Shown here in pieces: positions 9,606-17,977 of a stretch of DNA of 64,000 bases. The notes below the pieces were generated by a model. It saw nothing but the letters and a program-made list of their open reading frames with translations. It was not told the DNA's origin and made no database searches. The DNA comes from Actinomycetes bacterium (GTDB taxonomy: Bacteria > Actinomycetota > Thermoleophilia > Gaiellales > F1-60-MAGs149), in assembly GCA_025360225.1 (NCBI GenBank), contig JANYCN010000042.1:48302-112301 (forward strand). Reading direction: 5' to 3'. A program made the translations under genes and the position numbers. Each line of letters starts with the position of its first letter. Position 1 is the stretch's first letter.

Positions 9606-11129
9606 ATGGCGATCTCGAACGGCATCCGGGCAGAGAGCTGCCTCGACTGTGAGCGCACCGACAGCCGCGTCCGCGATCTGACGCCCAGCCAGCACCTGGC
9701 GATCCCCGCGGAGGCGCTACGCAGGGACCTCGGCGACGTTCCGCGCCAGGCGCGCTACAACCGTCGCGCAGCGCTACGCAACGGCGCCGTCGGGATGGCC
9801 GCGGTCTACGCGGCGACACGTCTTGACTGGGACCAGATCTGGGAGGCGGCGCGAGCGGAGGCGGCGACGACGTCAGCGGCACGCAAGGTCGTCCTGATCT
9901 ACATGCAGGGTGGCGCCGATGGGCTGAACATGTTCGTGCCGCAGGCAGATGCCCAGTGGGCTTCCTACAACGGCGCCCGGTCGAACATCGCCCGCACGCG
10001 GGGCGTCTCCACCTCGCTCGCCGACGTCGGCTCGACGCCCCTGCCCGGCGCTGCCGGTGCGTACCTCGGTCTCGCCAACCCGCTTCTGTCTGGTGCGATG
10101 AACAACCAGCTGTACGGCATGCCAGCCGGCGCCGGCGGCCTCGACACGGTGTTCGGCGACGGCTCGGGTGGCGCTGGCTCGAACCTCGCGATCTTCCCGG
10201 CGGCAGACTACGATCCACCGAACCTGTCGCACTTCGACTCGCGCGACTACTGGTTCGCCGGCTCGGTGACGAAGCCGACGACGACCGGGTGGCTCGGGCG
10301 CTGGCTCGACGCGCAAGGCTCGAGGACGAACCCGCTGCAGGCGGTCTCGCTCGACAGCGCGCTCTCGAAGCAGATCCGCACGGCGGGCGCTCCGGTGTGC
10401 GCGATCGACAGCCTCGACGGGGTCGTGTTCGACGTCGCCGGGGTCAGCGGCGACGCGAACCGTTACGTCCAGCAGCTCGGCTCGATCGCGGCCGGGCGAC
10501 GCAACGCCGCCCTGGCGCGCAGCCGCGCGACCTACGCGCTGACGACCCGCGTCTCGGCACGGGTGCAAGACGTCGCGGTCGGCACCCCGGCCGGCGTGTA
10601 TCCCGACGCGAACGCCTCGTACCTGTCGAACCGCCTGCAGCTCGCCGCGCGCCTGCTCGGCGGCGGCCTCGGAACCCGCGTGATCACGATCGACTGGGGC
10701 AGCTTCGACACGCACGGCTCAGAGAAGACGGCGATGGACCCGCAGCTCGCAGAGCTTGGTGCGTGCCTGTCGGCGTTCCAAGCCGACCTGACCGCGCGCG
10801 GCATCGCCGATGACGTGATCACCGTCGTCTTCTCCGAGTTCGGTCGCCGGGTCGGGTCGAACGACTCGGCCGGGACCGACCACGGCGCCGGCGGGCCGAT
10901 GATGGTGCTCGGCAACGCCGTCCGCGGCGGCCTCGCGAGCGAGCCATCCGACCTTACGACGCTCGACGACAACGGCGACCTGCGCGTCACCACTGACTTC
11001 CGTCACGTCTACCGCGCGGTCCTCGAGGAGTGGCTCGGCGCTGACCCGCGCCGATACCTCCCCGACCTCCCGAACGGCACGATCAACCGTCTCGGCAACG
11101 ACCCGAACGTCCTGCTGAAAGCCTCGTAG
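9606..11129 (+). CDS. DUF1501 family protein with twin-arginine-like segment
   Basis: A 507-residue protein of the DUF1501 family, related in fold to the sulfatase/alkaline-phosphatase group. Landmarks are MQGGADGLNMFVP, FDSRDYWFAGS, DWGSFDTHGSEK and FSEFGRRVGSNDSAGTDHG, all in the family order. Near residue 54 there is RRAALRNGAVGMAAVY, which looks like a twin-arginine export signal placed behind an unusually long N-terminal region. A real start further downstream could not be identified. It follows DUF1800 with no gap. The D/H-rich motifs suggest metal-dependent hydrolase chemistry, but no substrate is known for the family. Confidence 0.9.
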   Translation: MAISNGIRAESCLDCERTDSRVRDLTPSQHLAIPAEALRRDLGDVPRQARYNRRAALRNGAVGMAAVYAATRLDWDQIWEAARAEAATTSAARKVVLIYMQGGADGLNMFVPQADAQWASYNGARSNIARTRGVSTSLADVGSTPLPGAAGAYLGLANPLLSGAMNNQLYGMPAGAGGLDTVFGDGSGGAGSNLAIFPAADYDPPNLSHFDSRDYWFAGSVTKPTTTGWLGRWLDAQGSRTNPLQAVSLDSALSKQIRTAGAPVCAIDSLDGVVFDVAGVSGDANRYVQQLGSIAAGRRNAALARSRATYALTTRVSARVQDVAVGTPAGVYPDANASYLSNRLQLAARLLGGGLGTRVITIDWGSFDTHGSEKTAMDPQLAELGACLSAFQADLTARGIADDVITVVFSEFGRRVGSNDSAGTDHGAGGPMMVLGNAVRGGLASEPSDLTTLDDNGDLRVTTDFRHVYRAVLEEWLGADPRRYLPDLPNGTINRLGNDPNVLLKAS

Positions 11130-11135
11130 GCCCGG

Positions 11136-11177
11136 TCCGGCGCACGCCGCCGCGACCCGTTCTGGCGTCGCGCCGGA
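11136..11177 (+). terminator. hairpin after the DUF1800/DUF1501 unit
   Basis: TCCGGCGC pairs with GCGCCGGA across a loop that itself can form ACGCC/GGCGT. It begins 6 bases after the DUF1501 stop. There is no T-run, so it may be a factor-dependent or processing hairpin. Confidence 0.5.
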
Positions 11178-11201
11178 GAACCGATAAGCGTTCCAGGGCA
11201 T

Positions 11202-11219
11202 TGTCCGGTCATACGGACA
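11202..11219. promoter_or_regulatory. inverted repeat abutting the sigma factor start
   Basis: TGTCCG and CGGACA are separated by six bases (GTCATA). The repeat ends on the A of the likely ATG start of the ECF sigma gene. Its position fits an operator or a sigma-specific promoter element. No regulator can be named. Confidence 0.45.
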
Positions 11220-11704
11220 TGCGTGGCGTGACGACGAGACGGATCGAGCGGCTCTACCGCGACCGCTACCTGCGGTTTCATCGCGTCGCGGCGAGCGTCG
11301 TTCGCGACGGCGTTCGAGCACACGACGTCGTCCACGAGGCGTTCTGCCGGGCTCTTGAAGCAGCGGGATCGTTCCGCGGCGATGGGCCGCTCGAGGCGTG
11401 GCTGATGCGGATCGTGTTGCGCGTCGCGTATGACGAGCGGCTCGACACGCGTGCCGCTGTACCGGAGATGATCGCGGTGGCTCTTCCGTTCCCGGAGCGC
11501 GACGTCGAGCTTGCGTTCGCGGTGTCAGCGCTGCCGCCGCGGCGGCGTCTGATCGTGTTCCTTCGCTACTGGGCAGACATGACGGTCGCGGACATCGCGG
11601 CGACGCTCCAGGTGTCAGAGGGGACGGTGTCAGCGACGCTCACACAGGCGCGCAACGAGCTGCGTGGCGCGCTCACGCACGATGTAGAGGAGGCAGCGCG
11701 ATGA
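11219..11704 (+). CDS. ECF-type RNA polymerase sigma factor
   Basis: A 161-residue sigma-70 family protein. Region 2 is visible as LYRDRYLRFHRVAASVV with HDVVHEAFCRALEA. Region 4 is LPPRRRLIVFLRYWADMTVADIA with an LQVSEGTVSATLTQAR helix-turn-helix. A TTG start at 11201 would add six residues; ATG 11219 is preferred. Its stop overlaps the next gene (ATGA), the usual arrangement of an ECF sigma factor with its membrane anti-sigma partner. An inverted repeat directly before the start suggests regulation at this promoter. Confidence 0.9.
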   Translation: MRGVTTRRIERLYRDRYLRFHRVAASVVRDGVRAHDVVHEAFCRALEAAGSFRGDGPLEAWLMRIVLRVAYDERLDTRAAVPEMIAVALPFPERDVELAFAVSALPPRRRLIVFLRYWADMTVADIAATLQVSEGTVSATLTQARNELRGALTHDVEEAAR

Positions 11705-12939
11705 GACGTGACCGTGACAGATCGTTCGATCAGGAGCTCCGCGAACGGTTCCGCGGACAGGACGAGCCAGGTGTCGAGGAGCTGCGAATCCCGCTCGGCC
11801 GCATGAAGCGGCGCTATGCGGTGGAGCGCGGCCGTGAGGCGCGCGCGTCGGTCGTCGTCGTGCTCGCGTCGACGGTCGCCGTGGCGGCGGTCGTGGCGTT
11901 CGCGGTCGCCGTTATCGTCGTTCGTCGTCCCGTTGTCGTCCACCCCACGGCGAACGCAACGCCCGGTCTCGCACAGGCGACGTCGTCAGCGGCAACGCCG
12001 GCGGGTCTACCAGCGGTTCGCTGCTTCACCGGGCCGGCGGGAGTCGACGCCACCTCCGGAGGGAGTGCCGTAACCCCGGCAGCGAGCGTGACGTGTTTCA
12101 CCTCGACGAGCCCGGCGAGTCCCGTCGAGCAGTGCACCACGACGTCTGCCACGTCAACGGCGACGATGTACACGTGCGTTCCGGTGATCGAAACAGCCTC
12201 GACCGGGCAGAACTGCTCGTACAGCGAGACGCCGTGGACGGCGCCAACCGGATTCACCTGCTCCTTCAGCGAGTCGGCGGGGATGGCGGTCGTTGCCTAC
12301 ACCTGCGCTAGCTCGTCAACATCGAGCACGCCGCCCACGCCACCGACGGCGGCGGCGGCGATCTGCACGATGACCACCCCGTCGGAGAGCCCTACGCCAG
12401 TGCCAGGCCGGTGCTACGCAACGGTGGAGTCGCGCGTTACGGTGACGCGGTGTTTCATCGATCAGACGCGGACGCCGGCACCGGCAGCGCCCCCGTCCTG
12501 CTCGTCAGGACAGCTCACGTTGACGCTCGACGGCGTTCAGGGCGCGACGCAGAACGTCGTGCTGGTGTGGCACGTCACCAACACCGCCGCGACGTGCACC
12601 CTCGGTTCGAGGCTGCCGACGGTGGTGTTCTCCGACGGGAAACGCTCGGTCGAGGCGTTTTCGTACGTGCAGCCCGCTGGGTCGTCACGGCCGTTCATCA
12701 TCACATCGGGCGCCTCGGTGCGTCTGAGCGGATGGTGGAGTGGCTGGTGCGCGTCGTGGAAGCCGACGCGAGCCGCGCTATCGTTCCCGTCCGGCGCGAG
12801 GCTCTCCGCCGCGCTGCTGCAGGGAGCTGGGTCGGTGGAATGGAAAACGAGGCCGTATGCGCCGGTCAACTGCCATAGTCACGGACCGGCGAGCTCCGCG
12901 ACGATCGGGTTCGACGGCCCGGCGCCGCCGACGCCATGA
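11701..12939 (+). CDS. cysteine-rich single-pass membrane protein, probable anti-sigma-type partner
   Basis: A 412-residue protein translationally coupled to the sigma factor. A charged cytoplasmic N-terminus (1-48) precedes one membrane helix at about 50-74. The rest is extracytoplasmic: a Thr/Ser/Pro-rich region with evenly spaced cysteines (14 in total after the helix), then a region from about residue 270 that resembles DUF4232 (CSSGQLTLTL, VLVWHVTNTAATCTLG). No canonical zinc anti-sigma motif (HxxxCxxC) is present in the short N-terminus, so the anti-sigma role rests on position and topology only. The even cysteine spacing suggests redox sensing or a disulfide-stabilised stalk. Confidence 0.7.
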   Translation: MRRDRDRSFDQELRERFRGQDEPGVEELRIPLGRMKRRYAVERGREARASVVVVLASTVAVAAVVAFAVAVIVVRRPVVVHPTANATPGLAQATSSAATPAGLPAVRCFTGPAGVDATSGGSAVTPAASVTCFTSTSPASPVEQCTTTSATSTATMYTCVPVIETASTGQNCSYSETPWTAPTGFTCSFSESAGMAVVAYTCASSSTSSTPPTPPTAAAAICTMTTPSESPTPVPGRCYATVESRVTVTRCFIDQTRTPAPAAPPSCSSGQLTLTLDGVQGATQNVVLVWHVTNTAATCTLGSRLPTVVFSDGKRSVEAFSYVQPAGSSRPFIITSGASVRLSGWWSGWCASWKPTRAALSFPSGARLSAALLQGAGSVEWKTRPYAPVNCHSHGPASSATIGFDGPAPPTP

Positions 12940-12967
12940 CGGCGGCCTCCCTGCAGCGATCGCGCCG

Positions 12968-13186
12968 CTAGTGGTGTGATTGGCAATGGGCATGGTCATC
13001 GGGTGTCTGGAGCGAGCGGGAGCGTTGCGCGTCGCGCAGGGGTTGCCGGGGCAAGCGCAAGCGGCGCGCGGCGTTCCCGCGAAGCGGGAGCCTGGCGGCA
13101 GAGCCACCCGCAGCGTGGCTCTGCCGGCCAGCGCAGGTCGATCCAGGCGCGCGAATGACCACGCCGTCTCACAATCAGACCACTAG
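12968..13186. mobile_element. CTAG-bounded hairpin-mosaic element, copy 1
   Basis: A 219-bp non-coding element between two convergent genes. It runs from CTAGTGGTGTGATTGG to AATCAGACCACTAG. The left arm (about 79 bases) and right arm (about 85 bases) are nearly identical to copies at 30133 and 40878. The two ends are imperfect inverted repeats of each other. Internal hairpins include TTGCC-GG-GGCAA, CCCGC-GAA-GCGGG and CAGAGCCAC/GTGGCTCTG. It begins 28 bases after the upstream stop and ends 5 bases before the stop of the minus-strand gene. No coding potential was seen, so movement would need a transposase encoded elsewhere. Confidence 0.8.
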
Positions 13187-13191
13187 AAGCC

Positions 13192-16116
13192 CTACCGGAC
13201 GACGATGGTGACGACCATCGTCTGGTAACCGGGCTTCGTTACCGTGACGGTCACCGTTCCGGCGCGCCGGGGAGCGCCCTTCCAGACGGCCGAGCCAGAC
13301 GCCGTCGTGCGCAGCGTCCGCGCGATCCCGGCACCGGAGATGCGTACCGTTGCTCCCGCGAGCGAGACGCGCTGGACGTTCGTGACGGTGACGATGATCG
13401 AGCCCTTCTTGCCCTTACGCAGAAGCCCTGCGGCGTGCGCGATCAGGCGCTCAGGCAGCAGGAAGGACCGCACGTCAGACCACTTGCCGACGTTCTTCGT
13501 CTCATCGACGGCAGCGACGTGCCAGTACAGCCTGCCGCCGTCGCGGTACCCGCTCGCGATCATGGCGGGCGCATACGCCGGCGAGTCGACCAGCACGCGC
13601 TCGACGTACGTGACCGCCATGTCGGGCCGGCGTGAGACCTCGACCCGGTAGTGCGCAGCGCCGATCGTCGGCTGCCACGAGAGGAGGAGCCCGTGCCCGC
13701 CGTTCGCCGCCGACACACCGGTTGGCGGCGACATCGTGTTGTCGAAGTCGACGAGCGGCGACCAGTCGCCCGGCACCGACGCAGTCTTGCCGGGGAACTC
13801 GGCCTGCACGCGCCAGCGCCAGATCCCCGTGCCGTCGAGCTTCAGGAAGGTCACGCCAGCTCCCGCGTACGGGCCCCACGTCTTCTTCACCGAGGCGATC
13901 ACTCCCGGCGGGCTGTTCGTCTCGACCTTGTAGCCGATCGCGCCGGGCACCGGGTTCCAGAGGAACGTCGGCACCATGTCGGCGTGCGTCGCCTGCGCGG
14001 GGACGGTCGGCGCGGGCAGCACGTTCTTGAACGTTCCCGTTGCTGACCAGGAGAGCTGGATGTCGTCCCAGTCCACTGCGGCAACGCGCCAGTACAGGTC
14101 GCCGGCCGGATATGTCACCTCGGGCGTGTAGGAGGTCGCCGGCGTGAGGAGCGTCTCAACGATCGAGGAGAACTTGTCGTCGCTGGCAACGACGAGCCGG
14201 TACGTCTTCGCCCCTTCGACCGCTGACCAGACGAAGGTCGGACGCTGCCCGGCGGCCGGGCTCGTGACCGTCAACGCCGGCGGCACCGAGGTCTTGCTAA
14301 ACAGCTGCGGGTTCGCCTTCGTCGCGTCGATCGGGCCGCCAGCGCCGTTCGCCGTCGCCGACGGCAGGACGGCCCAGTAGTACCTGGTCGTCTCGTCCGG
14401 GTAGGAGACGGGCGCCCGCGGCGTGCGCGGTGCATAGGCGTTGCCGTGCACGTAGGCGTAGTCGATGACGTTGGTCAACGCCGCGTCCTGGGCAACGATG
14501 ACGAAGTATCCAGACGCGTTCGGGTCGGCGGCCCACGTGAAGTACGGCGTGCGGGCAACGGTGCTCGATGGCGCCGGCAGCAGGTAGGTGGCTGCGACGG
14601 GGTAGTCGACGACGCACGAGACCGAACAGGTCGGGTAGCCGGTGAAGTGAAACGAGACCGTCGCCGAGGGCGCGTTCCAGCCCCCGTCGAGCTCGGTCCA
14701 CGCACCGTACACCGGCGCCTTCACGCCGCCGCCGTCAACCGAGTCGGCCGAGTACGGGCGCACGCGAACGCAGTAGTGGTGCCCCAGGACCATCTGAACG
14801 ATGCCGTCGAAGCTGAGCGTCGCGTTGTTCGGGAACGGGCCCTTCGTGTTCGCCGGCTTGATGCCGAGCGGTGTCCAGGCGTTCACCGCGACGATGTCGT
14901 CCCAGTACTCGCCAAGCACCGCGTTCGTACACACGGCGGAGAGCAGGGATGGCGGAGTCTGGTTGTCGTAGGTCATCTGCGCCAGGCGCACCTCGACCTC
15001 GTAGGCCGAGGCGCCAGGCATCGGATCCCAGGTGATGAGCGGCGAGCCAACGTCCGGCCTCGTGCCGGCGATCGTCGTCCCGCTCTGATCGACGAGCCGC
15101 AGGTGCGTGATCGGGTGCGCGGCCGACGTGTAGAACGACTTGAGGAAGGACAGGGGGTTGAGCGGATCGCCACCGTACGCGTTCCAGACGCCGTTGTTTC
15201 CTGCAGCGTCGATCCCGCGGACGTGCCAGTAGAACCGGTTGTTCGGCAGGTTGGCGATCGGCGACAGCTTCGTTCCCACGGTCGTGCGATCGAGGAAGAT
15301 CGAGTCAGACAACGACTGCGAGGAACCGACCTGCACCTGGTAGCGCACCGCTCCGGGGATCGGGTCCCACGAGAACTGCGGGTCGACGACCGGAGGATCG
15401 ACGTCGAACCCGGCAGGGTCGCGGAGGTTGAGGTACCTCGTCGCCGTCGTCGACGTCCAGTGCCAGGTGAACGAGTACACCGGCGAGGGGGTTCCCTCGC
15501 TCTTCTCCGCGTCGATCGGCACGACCTGCCAGTAGTAGGTCGCCCCAGGGGTCAGCGCCCCCGTGAACGTGTACTCGGCGGCGTCGGTCGCCTGGGAGAA
15601 GTTCGCGACGCCGTCAAGCGCCGTCAATCCCGCGTCAGAGCCAGCCTTCAGCCGGTAGCTCGCGGCGCCCGCGATCGGTGTCCAGCGTACCGTCGGAGCG
15701 GCGGGGTAGGTCAACGAGCCGGTGTCGGGTGGCGCGAGCGCGGCGATCACACCCGCGCTCGGCAGCGCCACGACGAAGGACGTGGCCGGTGACGACCAAG
15801 GCCCGAGAGCGCCGAGCTTCGTCGCAGCGCGCACGCGCCACCAGTAGTGTCCGTACGGCAGCGCCTTCGCGAGCGTGATCCAGGTGTTCGACGTCGAGAG
15901 CTCGCCACCCGCGACCGGCGCCGTGAAGTTCTCCGTCGACGAGACGCCGACGGCGTAGTGGTCGGCACCGGCGACGGGCGACCAGCCGAGCGCCGGCACC
16001 GAGGCGAAGGTCAACCCGTCATCGGGCGCCAGGGCGACCGGTGCCGCGAGCCCGGCCAGCGCCTGGGCGGGGAACATCAGAACGAGCGCGACGAGGACCG
16101 CGAGACGGAGCTTCAC
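13192..16116 (-). CDS. giant secreted protein with Fn3-like repeats
   Basis: I place the start at GTG 16116, where a clean signal peptide begins (VKLRLAVLVALVLMFPAQALA). An open frame continues upstream but looks non-coding. The product is 974 residues. At least eight copies of a WxPxxGAxxYxVxV motif followed by a YxWRVRA-like strand mark fibronectin-III-like beta sandwiches (for example LGWSPVAGADHY, FSWDPIPGAVRY, FLWNPVPGAIGY). The last 80 residues form a different beta domain (GATVRISGAGIARTL) like a carboxypeptidase-regulatory or Ig-like module. No sortase signal or catalytic domain is visible. A role in surface adhesion or glycan binding is inferred. Confidence 0.85.
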   Translation of the reverse strand: MKLRLAVLVALVLMFPAQALAGLAAPVALAPDDGLTFASVPALGWSPVAGADHYAVGVSSTENFTAPVAGGELSTSNTWITLAKALPYGHYWWRVRAATKLGALGPWSSPATSFVVALPSAGVIAALAPPDTGSLTYPAAPTVRWTPIAGAASYRLKAGSDAGLTALDGVANFSQATDAAEYTFTGALTPGATYYWQVVPIDAEKSEGTPSPVYSFTWHWTSTTATRYLNLRDPAGFDVDPPVVDPQFSWDPIPGAVRYQVQVGSSQSLSDSIFLDRTTVGTKLSPIANLPNNRFYWHVRGIDAAGNNGVWNAYGGDPLNPLSFLKSFYTSAAHPITHLRLVDQSGTTIAGTRPDVGSPLITWDPMPGASAYEVEVRLAQMTYDNQTPPSLLSAVCTNAVLGEYWDDIVAVNAWTPLGIKPANTKGPFPNNATLSFDGIVQMVLGHHYCVRVRPYSADSVDGGGVKAPVYGAWTELDGGWNAPSATVSFHFTGYPTCSVSCVVDYPVAATYLLPAPSSTVARTPYFTWAADPNASGYFVIVAQDAALTNVIDYAYVHGNAYAPRTPRAPVSYPDETTRYYWAVLPSATANGAGGPIDATKANPQLFSKTSVPPALTVTSPAAGQRPTFVWSAVEGAKTYRLVVASDDKFSSIVETLLTPATSYTPEVTYPAGDLYWRVAAVDWDDIQLSWSATGTFKNVLPAPTVPAQATHADMVPTFLWNPVPGAIGYKVETNSPPGVIASVKKTWGPYAGAGVTFLKLDGTGIWRWRVQAEFPGKTASVPGDWSPLVDFDNTMSPPTGVSAANGGHGLLLSWQPTIGAAHYRVEVSRRPDMAVTYVERVLVDSPAYAPAMIASGYRDGGRLYWHVAAVDETKNVGKWSDVRSFLLPERLIAHAAGLLRKGKKGSIIVTVTNVQRVSLAGATVRISGAGIARTLRTTASGSAVWKGAPRRAGTVTVTVTKPGYQTMVVTIVVR

Positions 16117-16197
16117 CTGTTCCGCATCGGCGGCGATGCCCGGATGTTCGTCCCCTGATCGGGTGATCCGACGCCGGCGATGGGCGAGAATGCACCG

Positions 16198-16650
16198 ATG
16201 AGCGACGTGCGGATGATCGACGTCTCGGACAAGGCAGTGACCCGTCGGCGCGCCGAGGCCCGTGCACGGGTGCACACGACGGCGGAGGTGCTCAGCCGCC
16301 TCGAGACCGGCACGATGCCGAAGGGCGACGTGCTCGCGACCGCGCGGGTGGCGGGAATCATGGCGGCGAAGAACACGCCGCAGATCCTGCCGCTCTGCCA
16401 TCCGTTGCTCCTCACCCACGTCGCCGTCGAGCTCACGCTCGACACGACGGCCGGCTGCGTGCACGTGCGAACGGTCGCTGAGACCACGCACCAGACGGGG
16501 GTGGAGATGGAGGCGCTCTGTGCCGCCGCCGCCGCGGCGCTCTGCGTCCACGACATGTGTAAGGGGATCGACGCGGAGATCGTGATCAACGACATCTGCC
16601 TCGTCGCGAAGACCGGCGGCAAGTCGGGAGACTGGCGCCGCACGCGATGA
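16198..16650 (+). CDS. moaC: cyclic pyranopterin monophosphate synthase MoaC
   Basis: A 150-residue MoaC, which with MoaA turns GTP into cyclic pyranopterin monophosphate in molybdopterin synthesis. Motifs are LCHPLLL, a METTHQTGVEME-like stretch and CVHDMCKGID. I prefer ATG 16198 to ATG 16180 because GGGCGAG lies 9 bases upstream. It opens a nine-gene chain of overlapping genes and its stop overlaps mog (ATGA). The cofactor would serve enzymes such as the CoxL protein encoded at 42.6 kb. Confidence 0.93.
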   Translation: MSDVRMIDVSDKAVTRRRAEARARVHTTAEVLSRLETGTMPKGDVLATARVAGIMAAKNTPQILPLCHPLLLTHVAVELTLDTTAGCVHVRTVAETTHQTGVEMEALCAAAAAALCVHDMCKGIDAEIVINDICLVAKTGGKSGDWRRTR

Positions 16651-17132
16651 ACGCTGCGGTGCTCACCGTCTCCGACGGGGTCTTTCACGGACACCGCGAG
16701 GACGCCTCCGGGGACACCCTCGAGGCGGACGTGACGGCGCTCGGCTTCGCCGTGACGATCCGAGCAACCGTCCCGGACGAGGCGGCGGAGATCGCCGACA
16801 CGGTCGCGGGCTGGTGCGATGGCGACGGCGACATCGCCCTCGTGCTGGTCACCGGCGGCACCGGGTTCGCGCCGCGCGACGTCACGCCCGAGGCGCTCGG
16901 CGGCATCTACGACCGGCCGACACCGGGCCTCGATGAGGCGATGCGCGCCGCCTCGCTGCGCGTGAAGCCACACGGCATGCTCACGCGTGGACGCTCCGGC
17001 ATCCGCCGCCAGACGCTCGTCGTGTCGTTCCCCGGCAGCCCACGCGCCTGTGCAGAGAACCTGGCGGTGATCGCACCCGTGCTCGACCACGCCCTGCGGC
17101 TCCTGCGCGAGGCGCCGACGGAGCACCTGTGA
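16647..17132 (+). CDS. mog: molybdopterin adenylyltransferase (MoaB/Mog family)
   Basis: A 161-residue MoCF-type protein. The family signature LVTGGTGFAPRDVTPEAL lies near residues 71-88, and the SFPGSPRACAENL loop near 132-144 binds the pterin phosphate. It would activate molybdopterin with AMP before metal insertion. It overlaps moaC upstream by four bases and the prenyltransferase downstream by four bases. Whether it is functionally MoaB or Mog cannot be settled by sequence alone. Confidence 0.9.
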   Translation: MNAAVLTVSDGVFHGHREDASGDTLEADVTALGFAVTIRATVPDEAAEIADTVAGWCDGDGDIALVLVTGGTGFAPRDVTPEALGGIYDRPTPGLDEAMRAASLRVKPHGMLTRGRSGIRRQTLVVSFPGSPRACAENLAVIAPVLDHALRLLREAPTEHL

Positions 17133-17977
17133 TCGGCCGGCTGTCCTCGCTCGTGCGCTTCGAGCACACGCTCTTCGCGTTGCCGTACGCCTACGTCGGC
17201 GCGGTGCTCGCCGTGAACGGCTGGCCGGGCCTCGCGAACGTCGTCTGGATCACCGTCGCGATGGCCGGTGCGCGGTCGCTGGCGATGGCGATCAACCGCC
17301 TGGTCGACGCGGCGATCGATGCGCGCAACCCACGCACGGCCCGCCGCGAGATCCCCGCCGGGCTCCTGACGCGCACCCAGGTCGTCTGGTTCTGCGTCGC
17401 GTCGCTCGCGGCGTTCGCGGTCGCGGTGTCCCAGCTCGCGCCGGTCTGTCGGATCCTCGCGCCGATCCCCGTCGTCGCCTTCCTGGTGTACCCGTACCTG
17501 AAGCGCTTCACCGCCCTGTGCCACCTGTTCCTCGGCGCCGTCGACGGCCTGGCGCCGGTCGGCGGCTGGGTTGCCGTCACCGGCACGCTCGATCGCGACG
17601 CGTGGCTGCTCGGCGGCGTCGTGTGCTTCTGGATCGCGGGCTTCGACGTCATCTACGCGACGATGGATCACGACCACGACCGCGAGGCAGGCATCCACTC
17701 GATCCCGGTGGCGTTCGGCATCGCCCGTGCGCTCACCGCCTGCCGCGCGTTCCACGCCCTCGCCGTCGGCCTGATCGTTCTCGTCGGGCTCGATCTCGGC
17801 CTGGGCCCGATCTACTGGGCTGGAGCCACCATCTGTGCGGTGCTGCTGGCCTACGAGAACGCGATCGTCAAGCCGCACGACCTTTCGCGGGTCAACGCGG
17901 CCTTCTTCAACGTGAACGCGATCCTCGCCGGCGTGTACCTCGCGGCGGTCGCCGGCGACGTCGCGCTCCGCGCCTGA
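17129..17977 (+). CDS. mqnP: UbiA-family polyprenyltransferase, probably MqnP
   Basis: A 282-residue membrane prenyltransferase starting at GTG. The first Asp-rich motif is NRLVDAAIDARNPRTARRE and the second is DVIYATMDHDHDRE, with about eight hydrophobic helices. The NPRTARREIPAG context matches the ubiA-like subfamily used in the futalosine menaquinone pathway (MqnP) rather than MenA. No other mqn gene is in the window, so the symbol is a reasoned guess. It is coupled to mog upstream and to ccmA downstream, whose ATG shares one base with its stop. Confidence 0.85.
   Translation: MIGRLSSLVRFEHTLFALPYAYVGAVLAVNGWPGLANVVWITVAMAGARSLAMAINRLVDAAIDARNPRTARREIPAGLLTRTQVVWFCVASLAAFAVAVSQLAPVCRILAPIPVVAFLVYPYLKRFTALCHLFLGAVDGLAPVGGWVAVTGTLDRDAWLLGGVVCFWIAGFDVIYATMDHDHDREAGIHSIPVAFGIARALTACRAFHALAVGLIVLVGLDLGLGPIYWAGATICAVLLAYENAIVKPHDLSRVNAAFFNVNAILAGVYLAAVAGDVALRA

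Noticed and set aside
16117..16551. N-terminal extension of the Fn3-like protein frame
   Set aside because: It runs antisense through moaC and lacks protein-like composition; a clean signal peptide begins at GTG 16116.
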